From: Strongylocentrotus droebachiensis
Taxonomy: Eukaryota > Echinodermata > Echinoidea > Camarodonta > Strongylocentrotidae
Reading direction: 5' to 3'
Length of the DNA stretch: 64,000 nt
NCBI GenBank assembly: GCA_035222895.1
Contig: JAVYIG010001836.1
Location: 124,001-188,000, forward strand
The notes under the pieces were generated by a model. The model did not search any database, had not been told where the DNA came from, and saw only the letters and a program-made list of their open reading frames with translations. The translations under genes and the position numbers were made by a program. Below, piece by piece: positions 1-14,539 of this stretch (position 1 is the first letter of the stretch; every line of letters starts with the position of its first letter).

Positions 1-3000
1 TTTTTTACCTTAGACCTTAGTGATGAATAATTATAATACAACACAATAAACTGTCCTTTAGGTCTTCGAGTAAGTTCTGCTCCACTTATTAAAAGTATAT
101 CCTAAGACATTTACAACAGGAAATTATGTTTGTATTATCAAATGATCTTAGTTGAATACTTGAAAAACAAATGGGAAGGATTATTTATGATTCTTTTTTT
201 GGATGGGGAGGAGAAGTGAACTCCGTTTTTTTTGGTGTGTAAAGTTACTTTGGATTAACTGTTTCGTACCACTGCCCACAATCTAAATGATAATAAAGTA
301 CTTTTTGCATGCAAAATAAGGACCTTTTTAATCGGGCGAAACCCAGCAGATACAGTTCATACTCGATAAGGCAATAATCCAAAATGATGACTGGATTTGA
401 GAAGCCTTTAACGCGATCTGAAGATTCCTGTCCTTGGAACATGTTCCACAAAGTGTATATTATTGTTTCAGCTGGCAGGCGCAAATCAATGATGCGATCC
501 GAGCTTGAGATGCACTATTTCATCCAGATTTGATTGGCGGTTGCTTAGCTCGATATGTGGTTAGAAGCAATCGTTATGGGTTGTAACGGCCTTTCATGAT
601 GATCAGAATTACATCAAATAAAAAAGAAAGAAAGAGAGAGAGGGACTTGTTACTTGTAATGAGTAAATTCGTATGAGAGTTCATGGTCTACGGGGACTTT
701 GATAAGGTCGCTATATGTGAAGATAAATTAAATTATTATGTCTCGATAGTATTTTGAAACGTAACGTAGTGTTTCTCGTTCCATTTTGCATCTGACAAAA
801 TATTTGTCTCGATGCTGATAAAACATGAGAACCTTCATTGAATGTCACTTTCAGGAATTCTTCTGATTCACCTGTTGTAAGCTATTGTTTAGCTTACAAC
901 ATTTGATGATTTGTTTTCACATAATTTCTGGTCGCGAAAGATATGATCATCACAAATTAGTTTTACTGTTATATGTCCAGAGGCAGATCCCTTTTTACTG
1001 GAAAGGCCATCTCTTTCATCATTTGAAAGACAAATCGCTTTATTTCTTCCTTTATTTCTTCTGGTAATTGTCAAAGGACTATGCAGCCTATCGCGAAGAT
1101 GAACTAAATATTACAAGCGGTAATCAAACCATTGATATATACGATTTAGATAAACAAAATATATACACAAACTTAATGTATATATACATATTTTATAGCA
1201 TGTGGCATTTTGACTGACAAAACGTTTCAAAATGCCACGTAGCATTCGATACACAATATACTTTTTAATAGACCTCGCGGCCCATTTAGTAAAGGAAGAT
1301 GTATACTTGAGGTTATCTTATACGATTCATTCATAGGTCTTCGGTATGAAAGACGTCTTTATAACTCCTCCAGCAAGCGTTGCTAAGGAAGACGACGATG
1401 ATGCAGGCCATTATCGAAATACACACCGGAATATGTATTGTTTAAAATTCGGTCCATTAAAGCTGAGGAATAGGGAGGTTTGCTTTCCCTCAGTACTGAG
1501 ATCAAGACTTGCGTTATGTACCATAATACTTTTACGAGCCTGAATGTGGTTTAAGTAGTCACCCAAAGAACCAAAATTGTTTTGAATTGGTGCAAAATTC
1601 ATATCATTGCGAAGTGGAAGCCTTACTTATCAAATATAACAACTTCCCTTTTCAAAATATGTTTGGGGCCCGCAGTAGTCATTTCTCAAATTGTTTAATT
1701 TTGAGATCAAGATTTTCTGCCTTCAGCGGTCCTCCGTAAAGCGACAAGATTCGTGACGTCAACTGCGAGACACAGCTAGCCACACAATTAAATGTTACGC
1801 CTTTACATGTATATCTATATGATTTGTCACCAAATTATTATTTATTTTTTTAAGGGGAAATCATTCCATGATCCAAATATGATTTGTCCATAATTATCAG
1901 TTGTCGTGATTTTTTTCGGGTGACTATTTGTAATAAAGGTGATACAATTTTCGGGTAATATTTCAACAGGATTGGATTATGAAATTTAAAATTTGCATTA
2001 CCATTGTAAACCCTAGTGTTATAATAAGCAACTTTGAACACATTGGGCTCTAAAACGCTAAGGATTTCGAGAATTAAATGTATCGGTGCTCCCGATGAAT
2101 TTCAAATTGCGCCTTTACGGCCAGACAATGGTAGCTGCAACAATGAATTCTCGAAATATGCATTTCTGATGTATAATTTATAAATGGGAATAGAAAATTG
2201 GTCGATTTTAGTCAAGAAACATTGTTTTGAAGCTTAAGTAATATCAATTTTTAGAGGGAGCTATACAACATAGAGAGTTTATTATTCACAATTTCATCAC
2301 TTTAGACTCGATTTAAACCGCGACAACGATCATTGAATATTGTAGGATCGCATATGCTTCCACTATGTTCATTTGAACCGAAATCATGACCCCATACCAA
2401 AAGTTTGTATTACCTTTGATAACGCGTGAAGGCGCCATTCTGGCGTTCAGTATATTACTCCTTTGTAAAGATACCAGGGAGAAAAAGCCATGTCACACAG
2501 ATCAGTGGACAGTGTTCTGGCAATTAAAAATGCAAACTGAAGCAAAGACTCTAACATGAGTTTTCCTTTGTGTACATTTCAGATAATCGCGACAAATTTG
2601 TCAGACGTGTTAAGAAAGCAAAAAGCAAATTCTATTTTAACTTAAACACGATTGCATTTTATTTTTTTAAATCAATTATTTTACATCCCGTAGATATCAT
2701 TTTTGGATCACGTAATACGTCATCTTCATGTTCTCACATTTAAAAAAAAGTGATGCACGATGCTACTAAAGTTGATTTTGCGAGAGTAGTTGCTATCGTA
2801 TTCATATAACCGATGTTATTGAAGTTATGACTTTCGTTAATAATGTCAGAGCAAATACATGCATATACTGTTAAGAACCAACACTTATTTATGAATGAAA
2901 TGTTTATGAATACAGATATAGGTGTATGACACAAAAGGCAATATAGAAATGCAATTTAAATTAGGATGTTTAACGAAACACTACATTATCTAGCATTATA

Positions 3001-5287
3001 ATCTATTCCAATTTTCAAAAGACTTGTAGAGTAATGATTTTGTGACATTCCATGTGGATATGTCGACAATCTTTGCCGAAAAAAATCCCAACTTAGACAT
3101 TTACAAACGTTCATTTTTCTGATTTATGATAAAAGCCTATAAGCTTTCTGTTTACTCATATTTTCTTAGCTCGCCACTTGGCCTCTTGAAACTTACCCGT
3201 GAGGCGTTTGCCGATATTTTCCAATATTTTGCTTTGGAGAAGTGTGTACCTATAGTGCTCTCGAGGCCTTGTAATCAGAAAATGTTATCCTACCTGTCGT
3301 TAGCTGTGATGGCTTTGAATTGTCAGATCAATCCAATTTGATTTAATTTATTCCAAAGATGAAAATCAGACATGTATAAACCATATAAACCATACAACAA
3401 TTACATTTACAATAAAATACATATACATAAAATAATTGGAATGATAGAAAATCGTTCGTGTAAACGTATGTTAGGAACAAAAGCAAATGCGGAACGAGTA
3501 GTCAAAATAAAGAAATGATTTGTCATGTACTAACCCCAATCCGTCCACCTATAGAATAGAACATGGGATACAATTTAACCGTTTTGTTTATCAATATGAA
3601 TCTGAACGAAATGTAACATCGAGTAATAGTCTATATGTGTACACGCTTCTGTGTTTTGTTCGTAATATGAGAATTTTATTAGTAATTACATTGTGACATT
3701 GCTTTATACACTTTTTTTTTTATAAGTACTGCATCAACCTTATGAATGAAGTAAGTGACATTCCAAAATATGACAATTTAATTATGAGTGTGTCGTTGAG
3801 TGTGGAATGAAATTTAATAATCGCCTTACCCGAATTTTACCATGATTATGATTGAGTAGGAAGTATACGACCAAGGTTGATGATAAAACGTTGCGTTGCC
3901 AACTTTGGCGCCACAAGCATTTTGAACAAAAATATATATAATTCAGGTCAAGTACGCTATCGATGAACATGTTTTTATGATGGTTCACCGTAGAGTTAAT
4001 ATACCTCTAAATGCCCTAAAACTAGGGAGAAAGCAATTGATATCCAAGAAAAAGATCAATATTTCATATACCCGTGTCATAAATGAAACGCACTTTTTAC
4101 ATATCTGTTTCATTTTAATGGGGAGGGGGATGAACAGTGAGCCAAATATAAACTACATTATCTCATATTCCCAGAATTAGATTATAAACATAAAGTAGCA
4201 GTTTATGTTCTCTTTTCATATGAGGGCATTATATTGCGATAGATAAAGGAGTGATCAATTTTAAAGCAATAAAGTTGCCATTGACAAAATCCCCTTCCAC
4301 TTTAACTTACTTCATTCTCTTTAATGCAACGTCGATCTGTGCACATTATATTTCCCCCTAAAGAAACATTACTGGGTAATATTGGCATAATGTAATGCCC
4401 GAAACTGGAGGCATGTCTCCCGATCGTAACTAATGGCTGATCCATAAAAAGAACCCTGATTTGCTCAAGATTGCATTTCTTTCTTTCTTTTGTTGCTCAT
4501 CACGGAGTAATGTAGCTCATTTTAATGTAATTGCAGCCATTTGGTCCGATAAATTGCCCAATTGAGTTTCGCGAATCAATATTGTCTGAAAGGTAGATAG
4601 CTTCTTCATGATTACGTTCCCTTTTTTCTCGATTTGATTATTGGAATTGACAAACCCAAGCAACCGCCCCCGATCCCTTCCGAGAAAAAGAAATCGTCCT
4701 CGGCCTCAATTTTTAGACTGGATACGCCACTGCTCTCTGTCTTTTACACTCTTCCCTCTTTTAAGCCCTCACGCTTGAGCTAGTGGTGAGCTGGGCCTCT
4801 TCTTGTGTCGACATTATCAGAAGCAACCCAGCTCAATCCATCTAGATATTCGACAAATGTGAGAAACGAGCACTTTTTTATCGGTGGCATTAGGGGGGCA
4901 TCAGCGGTTTCGCTTAAGTATTGATCATGATGTGATTGTAGACGTACAAATCCTTTGCCTGTGGTCAGTCGAAACATTTACATTTTTGGGCGGAGACATG
5001 AAGAGTTTTCGAGCATGTAACAGTATTCCTGAGAAGGTCAGACATCTTAGTTGAGCGGTCTTGGCGAGATTATTTTCCCGATAGAGGATTACGCATCGCG
5101 ACTTGGTATTTTCGGCATTGAACACGCAAATAATTGGTAATTTCCAAGGAGCCAGGATTATTAATTCCTCCCTTGCGCTTAATATGTGTATATGATATCA
5201 TTGATATATCGACGGATGACAATTATTGATAGGTCAGTGCTGTCTAGAGAGAAACGTTCACAAGTAACCAACAAAAAATATATATCG
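1..5287. other. No gene recognised
   Basis: AT-rich sequence with many stops in all frames. Open frames are all under 75 codons and show no family motif. Short AAAG/GA runs lie near 620-642. A sequence near 4718-4735 (CTGGATACGCCACTG) resembles the end of a common invertebrate interspersed repeat. Confidence 0.6.
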
Positions 5288-5508
5288 AGTGAGGAAGAGA
5301 GGGAGATAGAGCAAGATGGACAATGATGAACGAGCGGGAAAGGCGCGGAGAGAAGGCACGAGAAGGAGATATGTGTATATATATAGAGAGAGGGAGAAAG
5401 AGAAAGAGAGAGAGTGACATACAGAAAGAGAGAGAGGAAGAGGAAAGAGAAATAGAGATAGGAAAAAAGAGAAGGCGAGAGATGAAGGGAGAGAGAGGAA
5501 AAAAAAGT
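5288..5508. repeat. Purine-rich (GA)n tract
   Basis: About 220 bp of G and A with few interruptions, mainly AGAGAG and GGAAAG units. The open frames over it on both strands, rich in Arg/Glu/Lys or Leu/Ser, are low-complexity products. Confidence 0.9.
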
Positions 5509-8500
5509 AATGGCGAAACTGTCTCGAAAGCAGGACCATTCCTAATTCGTTCACCTAACCGTTCGGTTTTCTGTATTGTTTTTGTTCTGTGTTTTGTTTG
5601 TTCTGTTGTTTATTTTATTCTTAGTCTTAACATATTTTGCAATAACTAAAAAGGTCATGTTTATGCACTGATTACGCTACCATTACTTTATTGAAAAAGA
5701 AATAGTAAAACTATGTAAAATAAGATAAGATATCAGTATTATACAACACCCGTTATTGTTCCTATTATTTGTATTGATTTTGCGTAATCTACAATTACTC
5801 ATTATACTTATTTATCGAAATTATATCAATGCGAATATTTACTCAATCGCCAATCCGCATCAATGGAGCATAAGTAGTCTACAACACAATAGTAGTTAGT
5901 GTGTGGATTTGTTCGTGTGTTTTTAACTTGCGTTTGTGTATTTGTGAGACAATTCTCTGCGTTTCATATGGAAACACCATCGTTGTTATACCTCACTTCA
6001 GCAAGCTGGGTATTACTAACCAGTTGAGACCTGAATTACATTTCCCGATAGACTTTAACACAGGGACTACCCGGTCTTAGTAGGCAATGGGCTAAGTTAT
6101 TCGCACAAAGCTTTTTCTACAGGCTTGATCATACTGCATATTTTATAGCGACGGTAGAAGTTGCCTCGTGACAACACGTTTTGGCACGGAATGACTCGTA
6201 AATTCCACTCATAAATTGAAAATTAAAAAAATCGACAAAACAAGGACAAAGTACGATACTACGCCTGTATTATGGTAAAGTAATTATAGTACGCATATCC
6301 ATCATCCTGTTAATGATAAGTGAAAGCAAAGTTACACTTTGCCGGAGGACTCCGATCACATGCACCTGTGCACCTTCTTTTTGAATGACGACAAAATACA
6401 ACAGAGGGGAATATTGTCCCGTGTTTATATTCACGCAGGCAGAGACAACGCTACCAATACGTCAGCCATTGATTCAAAAACCCATCAGATGAAAAACTAA
6501 TGAGGACGTGACGACCCGGTCTCTCTCTCTCTCTCTTTCACCTTCATAATAGCGTTCTTGATTTAAGCAGGTTTTACAAGGAGGATATAAAACCCGCTCA
6601 TATATTATCATATTTTGTTTTCATAAAGGGAACGACTCTGATATTACTATTAGCATAGGGGAAAGTAGTGTATATTTTAACCAAGCATCTATCTCTTCTA
6701 TACAGCGCTTTGTTGCTCATTTTAACCTGTTGCTTATCTATATTACATTCTAATTACGTATATAATTAGTTGTGATATGATAATTGCTGTGTTTGCAACT
6801 AATATTTTGAAATCAAAGGGTGTGATTGGAATATCATTCCTCATCGGACAGCAGGAAGATTGTGTGAGGACCAATGGTTTGTAGGATCAATGGGATTTAG
6901 TCGAGATAGAGTCAATTTAATGGGATATGAGCTATAGCTCTGCTGGTGACTGTATCATACTGATATGTTCACTTTTGATTTGTCCATTAGTGAAGGCTTG
7001 AATGATTATATACTGATTATATTAACTAACACGCAATATGCCGAACGCGCTTATTGAGTTATTGAGCAATTCGCGAGCAATGGCTGAAAAGAGAATCCCA
7101 GCACTTGTGCAAATTATTGATGAGATATGTGGATAAATTGGATAAGCCATGCCAACGGCGGCAATCAGATTTGACATGATTAACTATTGAGTAATATTCG
7201 TTAGAATTGTTCGTGTGTGCGAGGTTTGAAATGGTCAACGTTTCTAATTAAAGTTTAATCAATCACCGCTTTCGGATTTTATACACCGATATAATATTTC
7301 AAGAGGCAACAAATAGTGTCATCTTTTACTAGGATCAATACCATTCAAATATAGTAAAGTGCCTAGCAGGGGTCGAAGTTTGTTTTCGCCTGCAACTCAA
7401 ACACTAACAAAAAACACTCAACGAATCGTATTTATAGAAGAATCTATTTTGCAGTGTACCTCAGATTGCAGGGAAATTGCCTAAGATATTGAATTCTATC
7501 CGGGGGAGGATGCCCACGTATACCCTCGCCGTCCCCTCCTGTTATAGCCCCAACCCCTGGATACACACCAATGACAAACACACCGGTTCGTATAACAGAT
7601 GGAGCTGTCTTCCGAAGAAGACAATAATGAATCGGTGACGTGATCTCTCCATTGTTCGACTGGGGCGCGTGGCGTCACAAAGAAGCCAGACGGGCACGTC
7701 ACGTGATCAGTATACATACCGGTCCAGCACTTGACATTATTTTAGGCGATGTCCCCGTCAAATGACCAACGTATCAGTGACGCAATTAAGACCCATGTGT
7801 ACACAAGGTACAGGTTTGGTTAAGTTCGTTATGTACAAAACTTTCCATCTAATCTCCTTGATTTTGGCTCGTACATATATTTTTAAAAATCGTAGCAATA
7901 CCGACCTGGTTTAACTGTTTCTTGTTATATGGAGTGTTCGACATAAACGTTATGAAAAGATATAAAGCATAAGGATCCGGTTGTAATAAACTTAGAATTG
8001 ATGATAACTTTGCCATTAATAGTTAATGCCATGGAAACCTTGATTTGATTGGCTGTTGAGTGATGTTGCCATGGTAGTTAATATTGATGGCCAAGTTGCC
8101 ATCAGTCATTTTTGTGGTAAATTTCAGGCGATGGGGCCCTGGTCGTTATCTAAATTACAGTACGTTCTTTTGGTTTCATTTTTAGTTTTTATTAAGTAAA
8201 ATATCTGAGAGTCGGAACTCATAATCTTGTTATGAGTTATGAGTGTCAACTGTCTGCAGATTAGCTAAACAGCGTGTAAGTGTTACACTAGCTGAATATA
8301 TGCCTCAGTTTATGCGGGTGGTGTTTCAAATGAGTAACACGTATGCTAGTATATGCTTAAAGAAAAAAAAGGAAAGTTCCATCAGGCTCGTCGGTGACAT
8401 AGAAGAAAGATAAACGTCCCGATGCACCGTTACAAAGACAATTTGAAATTTGAGCCGATGTCCAGAATTTGTTTAGCTCTTGACCCAACCGACCCCCAGC

Positions 8501-9018
8501 TGTTTTTCAAATGGCCTTAAATTTTAGTATTAAGTGCTCTGAAGTTGAAATTCAACGCCTCTGTTTCACCAAAGTGTCGATGAACCTATACCCTTTCATA
8601 AACAAAAACACGTTACTTCTGAGTCGGATAACAACTTTTCTCTTCTTATGTGTCATAATGGTTTTATAATTCAAAGGAGATATAGACAGAAAAATGTCGA
8701 CAGGTAGATATAGAATTAAGATATTTTTCTTGTGCGTCAGTGTTGGGAAAATTTGGTGAGATGTTACATATAATTTAGAAGTTAAAGTGTTAAGAGTGCA
8801 GACTAATTACGGGGTATAAAACTGGTTATTACTTATGCCGCCACTCATGATGGAGGTAATTATAATGCATTGTTCGTAGTAGAGAGCCGAGGATACGCTT
8901 TCTGAAAAATCTATTCCTAATTTTATTCAGCCGATGGGCTTTTAAACTCGGGTCTATAATTGCAAATTTAGTCTGGCCATCCTTCTTTTACTGAGTAAAC
9001 GATAATTGAAGGTACTTA
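5509..9018. other. No gene recognised
   Basis: The region contains a short (CT)n at 6519-6537. Around 8022-8110 lie several CCATGG-centred motifs (GCCATGGAAACC, GTTGCCATGGTAGT) that resemble X-boxes. No exon, RNA gene or mobile-element protein was recognised. Confidence 0.55.
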
Positions 9019-9420
9019 AAGAGAAAGAAAAATAGAAAAAGAGGGAGATAGATAAAGAGAAAGAGAAAGAGAGCCTTTTTGATAGACTGAGACAGTGTAT
9101 GTAATATTCAAATCTTTACGGAAAGAAATATTGCTAAAATTGATGGAAATGCAAATTAGACAATGCTTGCATGTACAAACTGTATGTATATGAGACAATG
9201 CGTTAATGTATATTGGAACATTAAAAAGAGGAACATAAGGGAAGCGAGATAATAAATAAAATGTATGTAGGAAGATAAGAGAGGGACATAGCCAAAAAAC
9301 GAGGAGAGAAGAAAAAATAGAGAGAGGAGAAGAAGGAGGGAGTGAAAGATAGATCAAGTTAAGGGAGAGAAGACAGAGTGACAGAGAAAGAAAGAGAGAA
9401 AAGGGGGAAGGGGGAGAAAA
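9019..9420. repeat. Two (GA)n purine tracts
   Basis: Purine-rich stretches at 9019-9074 and 9274-9420 flank about 200 bp of ordinary sequence. They lie just downstream of the reverse-transcriptase remnant when it is read on the minus strand. The minus-strand open frame here is rich in Leu and Ser only because of the repeat. Confidence 0.85.
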
Positions 9421-9432
9421 TGCTTGCAAAAT

Positions 9433-10110
9433 TTAACAATTACAAATGCATAGTATGTATATTCTTCGAGATGTATTTGTTACAATATCGGAGTTACGTA
9501 AGTCTCATTTTAGCTCGTTTTGTATTGTGAATCCTAATAGTTTGAGACTTTGGACATTATTCAGATGGGATGTGTTCAGATGGTAATCAGTACGAGGGCT
9601 TGAGTTTATCAAGAATACTGAAGTCATGAGATTACATTTATATGGTTTAGGGAGCACATAATTATCTTTTAATACACCACATTGAAAGACAGTCAAGTTA
9701 AATTCGTAGTGTGAGGTCAGAATTACGTTTACCAATTTCTCCAAGTGCCCGATCATCCATATATTTCCATTGAGCTTCCCAATTACATACATCATCGTAA
9801 CAAGAACCAGGAAACAGTACCGACCCTAACTTGACTCCTTGCGGGACACCACATGATACTTCTAGCAAGGGAGAAGTTGCATGTATACACGTTTGTGCCC
9901 TGAGTACGTCCAGTCAGGAAGTTGCAAATGACTTGGATGATATACCTTCGCACTCCTACGAGAAAAAGCTAGTTGACCACAACTGAATGATTTACTTAAT
10001 GAAATCAACGGTGGTAAGATGGGCATACATTGTAGTTGCGAAGTTTATGAATTCCTTCAATGATAAACTTCAGCATGTGAACACGATTAGTATTTAAAGA
10101 GGTAAGTTAG
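9433..10110 (-). pseudogene. Decayed LINE reverse transcriptase fragment
   Basis: Reading the minus strand from about 10110 down and allowing several frame changes gives reverse-transcriptase motifs in the right order. They are LTTVDFIK (motif A, VDF at 10009-10001), NFLTGRTQ, LLEVSCGVPQG (motif B, 9850-9836), KLGSVLF, then WKYMDDRALGEI with the catalytic YxDD at 9763-9752. After a frame change come DNYVLPKPYKCNLM, LNNVQSLKLLGFTIQNELK, and after a stop DIVTNTSRRIYILCICNC. The stop at 9507-9505 (TGA) replaces the tryptophan normally found in LKW at this point. These are signatures of non-LTR retrotransposons of the CR1/L2/Jockey type; I cannot assign the family. At least three frameshifts and several stops make it non-functional. 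No endonuclease or 3' tail was recognised. Confidence 0.8.
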
Positions 10111-11430
10111 TGGCTATGCGAGCTGAACAGCACTTACCTATGCAAACAAAAGCATTGCATTATTCTTATTACATTTTAAATGCAATTGATTCGGATTTAT
10201 TACAAATCCTCCTATCAATTGCAAACTCACTAACTCCCAGCTCATTAGTACATAATTGCGATTTGACGTGAAGCGATGGACATTTTTAATCAAAGGCAAG
10301 TGTTTATAAAATGGGCCCCCGATATGCTAAAAGTCAAACTGTCATGTTTTGTATGCATTAATACGAAAACCATTTGTAGACTTTCAAATCCATGGTCACT
10401 CAGCCAGCATTGTATACCCCAATTATGATCTTGACTTGGAAAGTGAAGACTAAAATGGAAGAAAAAAAATGTTTTCAAAACGTACGTTCTGTGCTCTAAT
10501 TCCTCTTGAGGTAAGCCACTAGAATAGTGAAAGCACACATCTTATTCGGTTACTACACTTGATAAATGGCTAGAAAAGATCACAATGGCATAATAGCTTG
10601 ACGTCATAGCAGACGCCCAGGGCAAAACACACTCCATGTGAAAATGACAGGCAAATCTACAAAATGACACTTAAAGAAAAACTATAATAACCGAGAAGCT
10701 ATGGAACTTCAGGCATGGCCTTCACAAAGCTAGCGAATTCACCGAAAAGCAAAGCATTTAAAAATGGTAAATAGTGCTTATAAAATGCGAAAGCTTTTTG
10801 CGGCGGGCATTTTCCCGCTTTGCATACAACAATACATGAATGACATCAACAGTATAGAGGAAAAGATGATTGGGGCATTTACAAAATGTTGATTTCGTTG
10901 TCCTAATTTTTGTTTGATTAGCTGTGTTCGCATTATTGACGAACATATTTTCTGCAAAGTTTTATTGACTCACCAGATAAACAGGTTTTGACAAGTGTTT
11001 ATGTCGTTTCATATCAATATCCGTTCGACAAAGCTTTCCATTTTCTGTACGTCCATTATTCTCTGCAATGCCATGGACAAATTTTACATATCTCTCTGGT
11101 TCTCACGTCTGTGTTCAATCAGTTTTTCGTAATTCAACTCAAGAATGTGCGTTGTATTTTTCAGGGCAATGCAAAACAAATCAGAAAGGGCTTTATATGG
11201 GCTTGACAAGATGAATGCCAATATAATCTTAAACTTAAATATTGTTAGACTTTTTTTTCTTAGTTGAAAAGAAAAATACAAAAGAATATATTTGACTGAT
11301 TTTCGCTTGCCAAGTCCAATCTCTTTCGATGATGAAGTTCTCCATTTATGTAAATTTACGGTTGATGTGTTATTTAACGGTATACCTGTTTGCCAGTCAG
11401 CGCAATGAACGTATTTGATCTCCCTTTATT
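10111..11430. other. No gene recognised
   Basis: Ordinary AT-rich sequence between the reverse-transcriptase remnant and the degenerate SINE. The 5' part of the LINE could extend into its first part, but I see no further motif. Confidence 0.5.
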
Positions 11431-11695
11431 CATAAGGGTGTCACTGAGATGCGGCCGGCATGGGTTCTAGTCCCATCATGGCGTGTCATTTTGCAAGATA
11501 TTAATCTACCTTTGCCACTCTTCACCCAAGTATTAAATGGTTACCGGTAGGAAGGAATTCTTCGAATGCTTTGAGCACCAAAATCGGTAGGTTAGCAGAA
11601 CCAGGGTTATATTAGAGACCTTTGAGCACCTTACGTGGTGGTTATGTGCGGTTTAAAAATATCCAATATTATGATTTTTGTTATTGCATTCATGT
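11431..11695 (+). mobile_element. Degenerate tRNA-derived SINE
   Basis: The sequence shares several blocks with the copy at 43340: GGGTTCTAGTCCC in place of the RNA polymerase III B box, then TTTGCCACTCTTCACCCAAG, TACCGGTAGGAAGGAATTC, CTTTGAGCACC, and an end at AAATATCCAATATTATG. The A-box region is eroded. It is the oldest-looking of the four copies in the window. Confidence 0.75.
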
Positions 11696-12329
11696 ATTTC
11701 GCCACTGTGGGAGAAATAATTGACAGGAAAGTGTTGGCCTGCATTTTGATAGTATTTTCTAAATCTTGTGATTCATATAATATGTTTTTTTTTCTTTGCC
11801 TTCTTTTCCCATTATCTGACCTCATTGGGAGTTATCCTTTTGAAGCATTTTTAAGGAATAGTCTAATAAAGAGAAAACATCCCTGGACGAAGAAAAGGTG
11901 TGCGTGATAGTTCACCTCGAACGGGGAAAATACACGTAATAGCCTTTAATACAGAAAAGTGCATTTTGATGGTTCCACTCTTTTTGTTGCACTCTTTATA
12001 AACGGCGTACCAAAACAAACGCATATCAGATTTTGCTCCTACATTTCCAATTCTCATCGAAGGTAATAAGATTTTTAGTAAAGGTAGACCTGATGAATCT
12101 GTATGCACCCACACGGATTATGTTGTCTATTTTACTAATGATAGATACAAATATAAATCGCTGCGAATATTGACAATATGTATATGGCGATGATGACAAT
12201 CGGCTATTAGGGAGTTATTACTCTTTTGCTATTCACCAATAATTGATGTAGAATCACAACCCAGGGATAACCATGTTATATATTAGAAAGAAGCGAGTTA
12301 ATGTTGTAATGCAAAGCTATATGAGATAT

Positions 12330-13260
12330 AGACAGCTGCACGTCCTCGGATGAGTCCCAACTGCACGATTCCATATTTCTAAAAAGGAATATGAACAGGA
12401 GTTAAGAATGATACCTAGACCTCCCTAACGATGTCAAACGCCTCATTAATTGAGTCTGTCTGACTTCTGTCTACTTTTTGTATGAATAAAATGTAAATTG
12501 CCACCATGAATGTGAATATTACGAGGACAGCAGAAACTTCGTTGTGTAATTGACCGTAAGGCGTAGTTGTAGAGTTGTGCCTGTTTTGTCCAATTACCTA
12601 TCAATATTTCCATTATGAGTGTTTTATGAGAAATGCGTCAGAACGCCGCGATGTCAAATACTTTTAGACTTGGATAAGTGTTTTCAAAATCATTGTCCAT
12701 TATGTATGTGATTATGGGACATCAGTAACTTCATTGTATCACGAAGCTTCAGACTAGGGTTCACACTCGTTCTCCGTGATTTCATATGAATAAATCCATA
12801 TGATTGTGAATCTTTTGAAGAAGTGACATCACAACTTTATGGTGCCATAGACCCGGAGTTGTGCCCATTCTGCTTGAATATGACTATTTTCTACAACAGA
12901 ATGCGGTGATAAAAATCACCCCGCAATGATTAGGACTATAATTATGTCCTTTCTTCCTCAGTGAATACCATTCTATCAATACAAATATATTTGGTGCACC
13001 AGCCCTTTCTCTTGTTGGTGACGACTTCATTCATTTGGGGGCAATGTCCTTCCGATGACAGAATTCACACCAATGTTTCTGATACGAATATTGTGATAAA
13101 AAGAACATGATACCCTCGTGGTGTCGAAGCACTCGACAATGGGGCTCCTCTGCGTGATTCCGAATAATGAATATTTCCTATCTCCCACTTCACGTTGGGC
13201 TTGACCTCCTATTGACGACACAGCCTTGTCATTCGTGGAGGCACCTTGTTTGCAGTCCAT
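12330..13260. repeat. Possible very degenerate tandem repeat
   Basis: GAGTTGTGCCTGTTTTGTCC at 12572 resembles GAGTTGTGCCCATTCTGCTT at 12855. CTCCGTGATTTCATATGAATAAAT near 12771 resembles CTGCGTGATTCCGAATAATGAAT near 13150. A period near 280-380 bp is suggested, but the similarity is weak and was judged by eye. The minus-strand open frame over 13027-13260 has no family match. Confidence 0.3.
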
Positions 13261-14539
13261 CAGGTGCCTACTCTTCTGGATAATCTAGTCATTAAAGATG
13301 CTTTCCACAGATTATCCAGTAGACCATCTTTTCGTTGTGGCATATAAAAATCATTATGCAGGAACCCACTGTGTAATGAAGTGGAGCCCAGTTAATGCCA
13401 AAGATGAAGAAGAACAGACAGCAGAGAGGATGAAAACCTATTTTTCCCTTTCAGATGTTATCAACTTGACAGATTTCAAATATTCCCCCAAAATAAAGTT
13501 AGGAATCTTGTATACATTACTTGTGCAAATTATGTGGGGGCCGCTGTATCACGATTCATAATACGTTTTGAAACATGGATTAATGGCCATGTATATGAAA
13601 TTCATTGGTTGATGCTCTTGTGTAAACAGTTCAAGGCCTCAAGAATCATACGTGTAAACAGATTACGTTTTACCCAAAGTCTACCGAACCTCAAAAGGTT
13701 CAAGCCAAGTGTGTAAATCACTGGATGTCAAAACCTTCTAACAGTTATTTCATGTCTGCATGATTATTTCAATTGAAGAAGAAAAAAAATGGTGAAAATT
13801 TGTCAAACTTTCATATATAATTAATTAGTACTAATTAGAATAAGTAATTTAAACGATGTGTGCATCATTTAGATCAAATATAAAAACTGAACAGAAGACA
13901 AATTAACCAGCACGCCAACATTTCGGGTAAAAGTAAGTTAGGAGCACATTGATTTATAATGGCATCACAAGACGTAAGGCGGACATTGTAGTTACCCGCA
14001 TCCTTTGAACAACCCTCGATTTGAGATTTTCTAGTGGGTTTAAGAAGGCTTCCCGCAATAAAAAGGCTACAATAAAATGTCTCAGTAAGCATGGTAAGCT
14101 TCACATTACAGAAACAAAAAAGAAACGTGCCGGGCAGCGCTCAATTTGATTTGAAACTCGATATGATACCTTTTCACTTGCTAGACGCGTCGGGCGTGAG
14201 AGAAGCCAAGAATCGCCAAAGAAGAAACACGACGCCATATCAAAGAGAAAACGGGTTATCCCGCCATCTTACGACTGTCCTGTCGTATTAAGCACGAATG
14301 CAGGAGGTAAATACCAAAAGGCAGGATGAACTTTTCAGAAGATCCAGATCCGAGAGGGTGTTAGCGTTATGGTGGCAAGGTGTCGGAATACACTTTCGTG
14401 CTCTGCAAGTCGTCACGAGGACCCCTCGCTGCGGACGTACCTATGTTGACACTAGGAGAGCTCGTGGACACCTCTGCGAGCAAGACCGTTGGATCAACAG
14501 AGAGACGCAAGGGTTGTAATTCCAGCGAGTGCATATTGA

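Noticed and set aside
9016-9429. 137-codon minus-strand frame with a signal-peptide-like Leu/Ser start
   Set aside because: Most of it is the complement of (GA)n tracts. There is no family motif and it overlaps repeat sequence.
14298-14519. GC-richer segment with a DPSLR word resembling the NDPNLLP region of receptor cyclases
   Set aside because: The frame stops a few codons later, and no splice sites with the required phase were seen.
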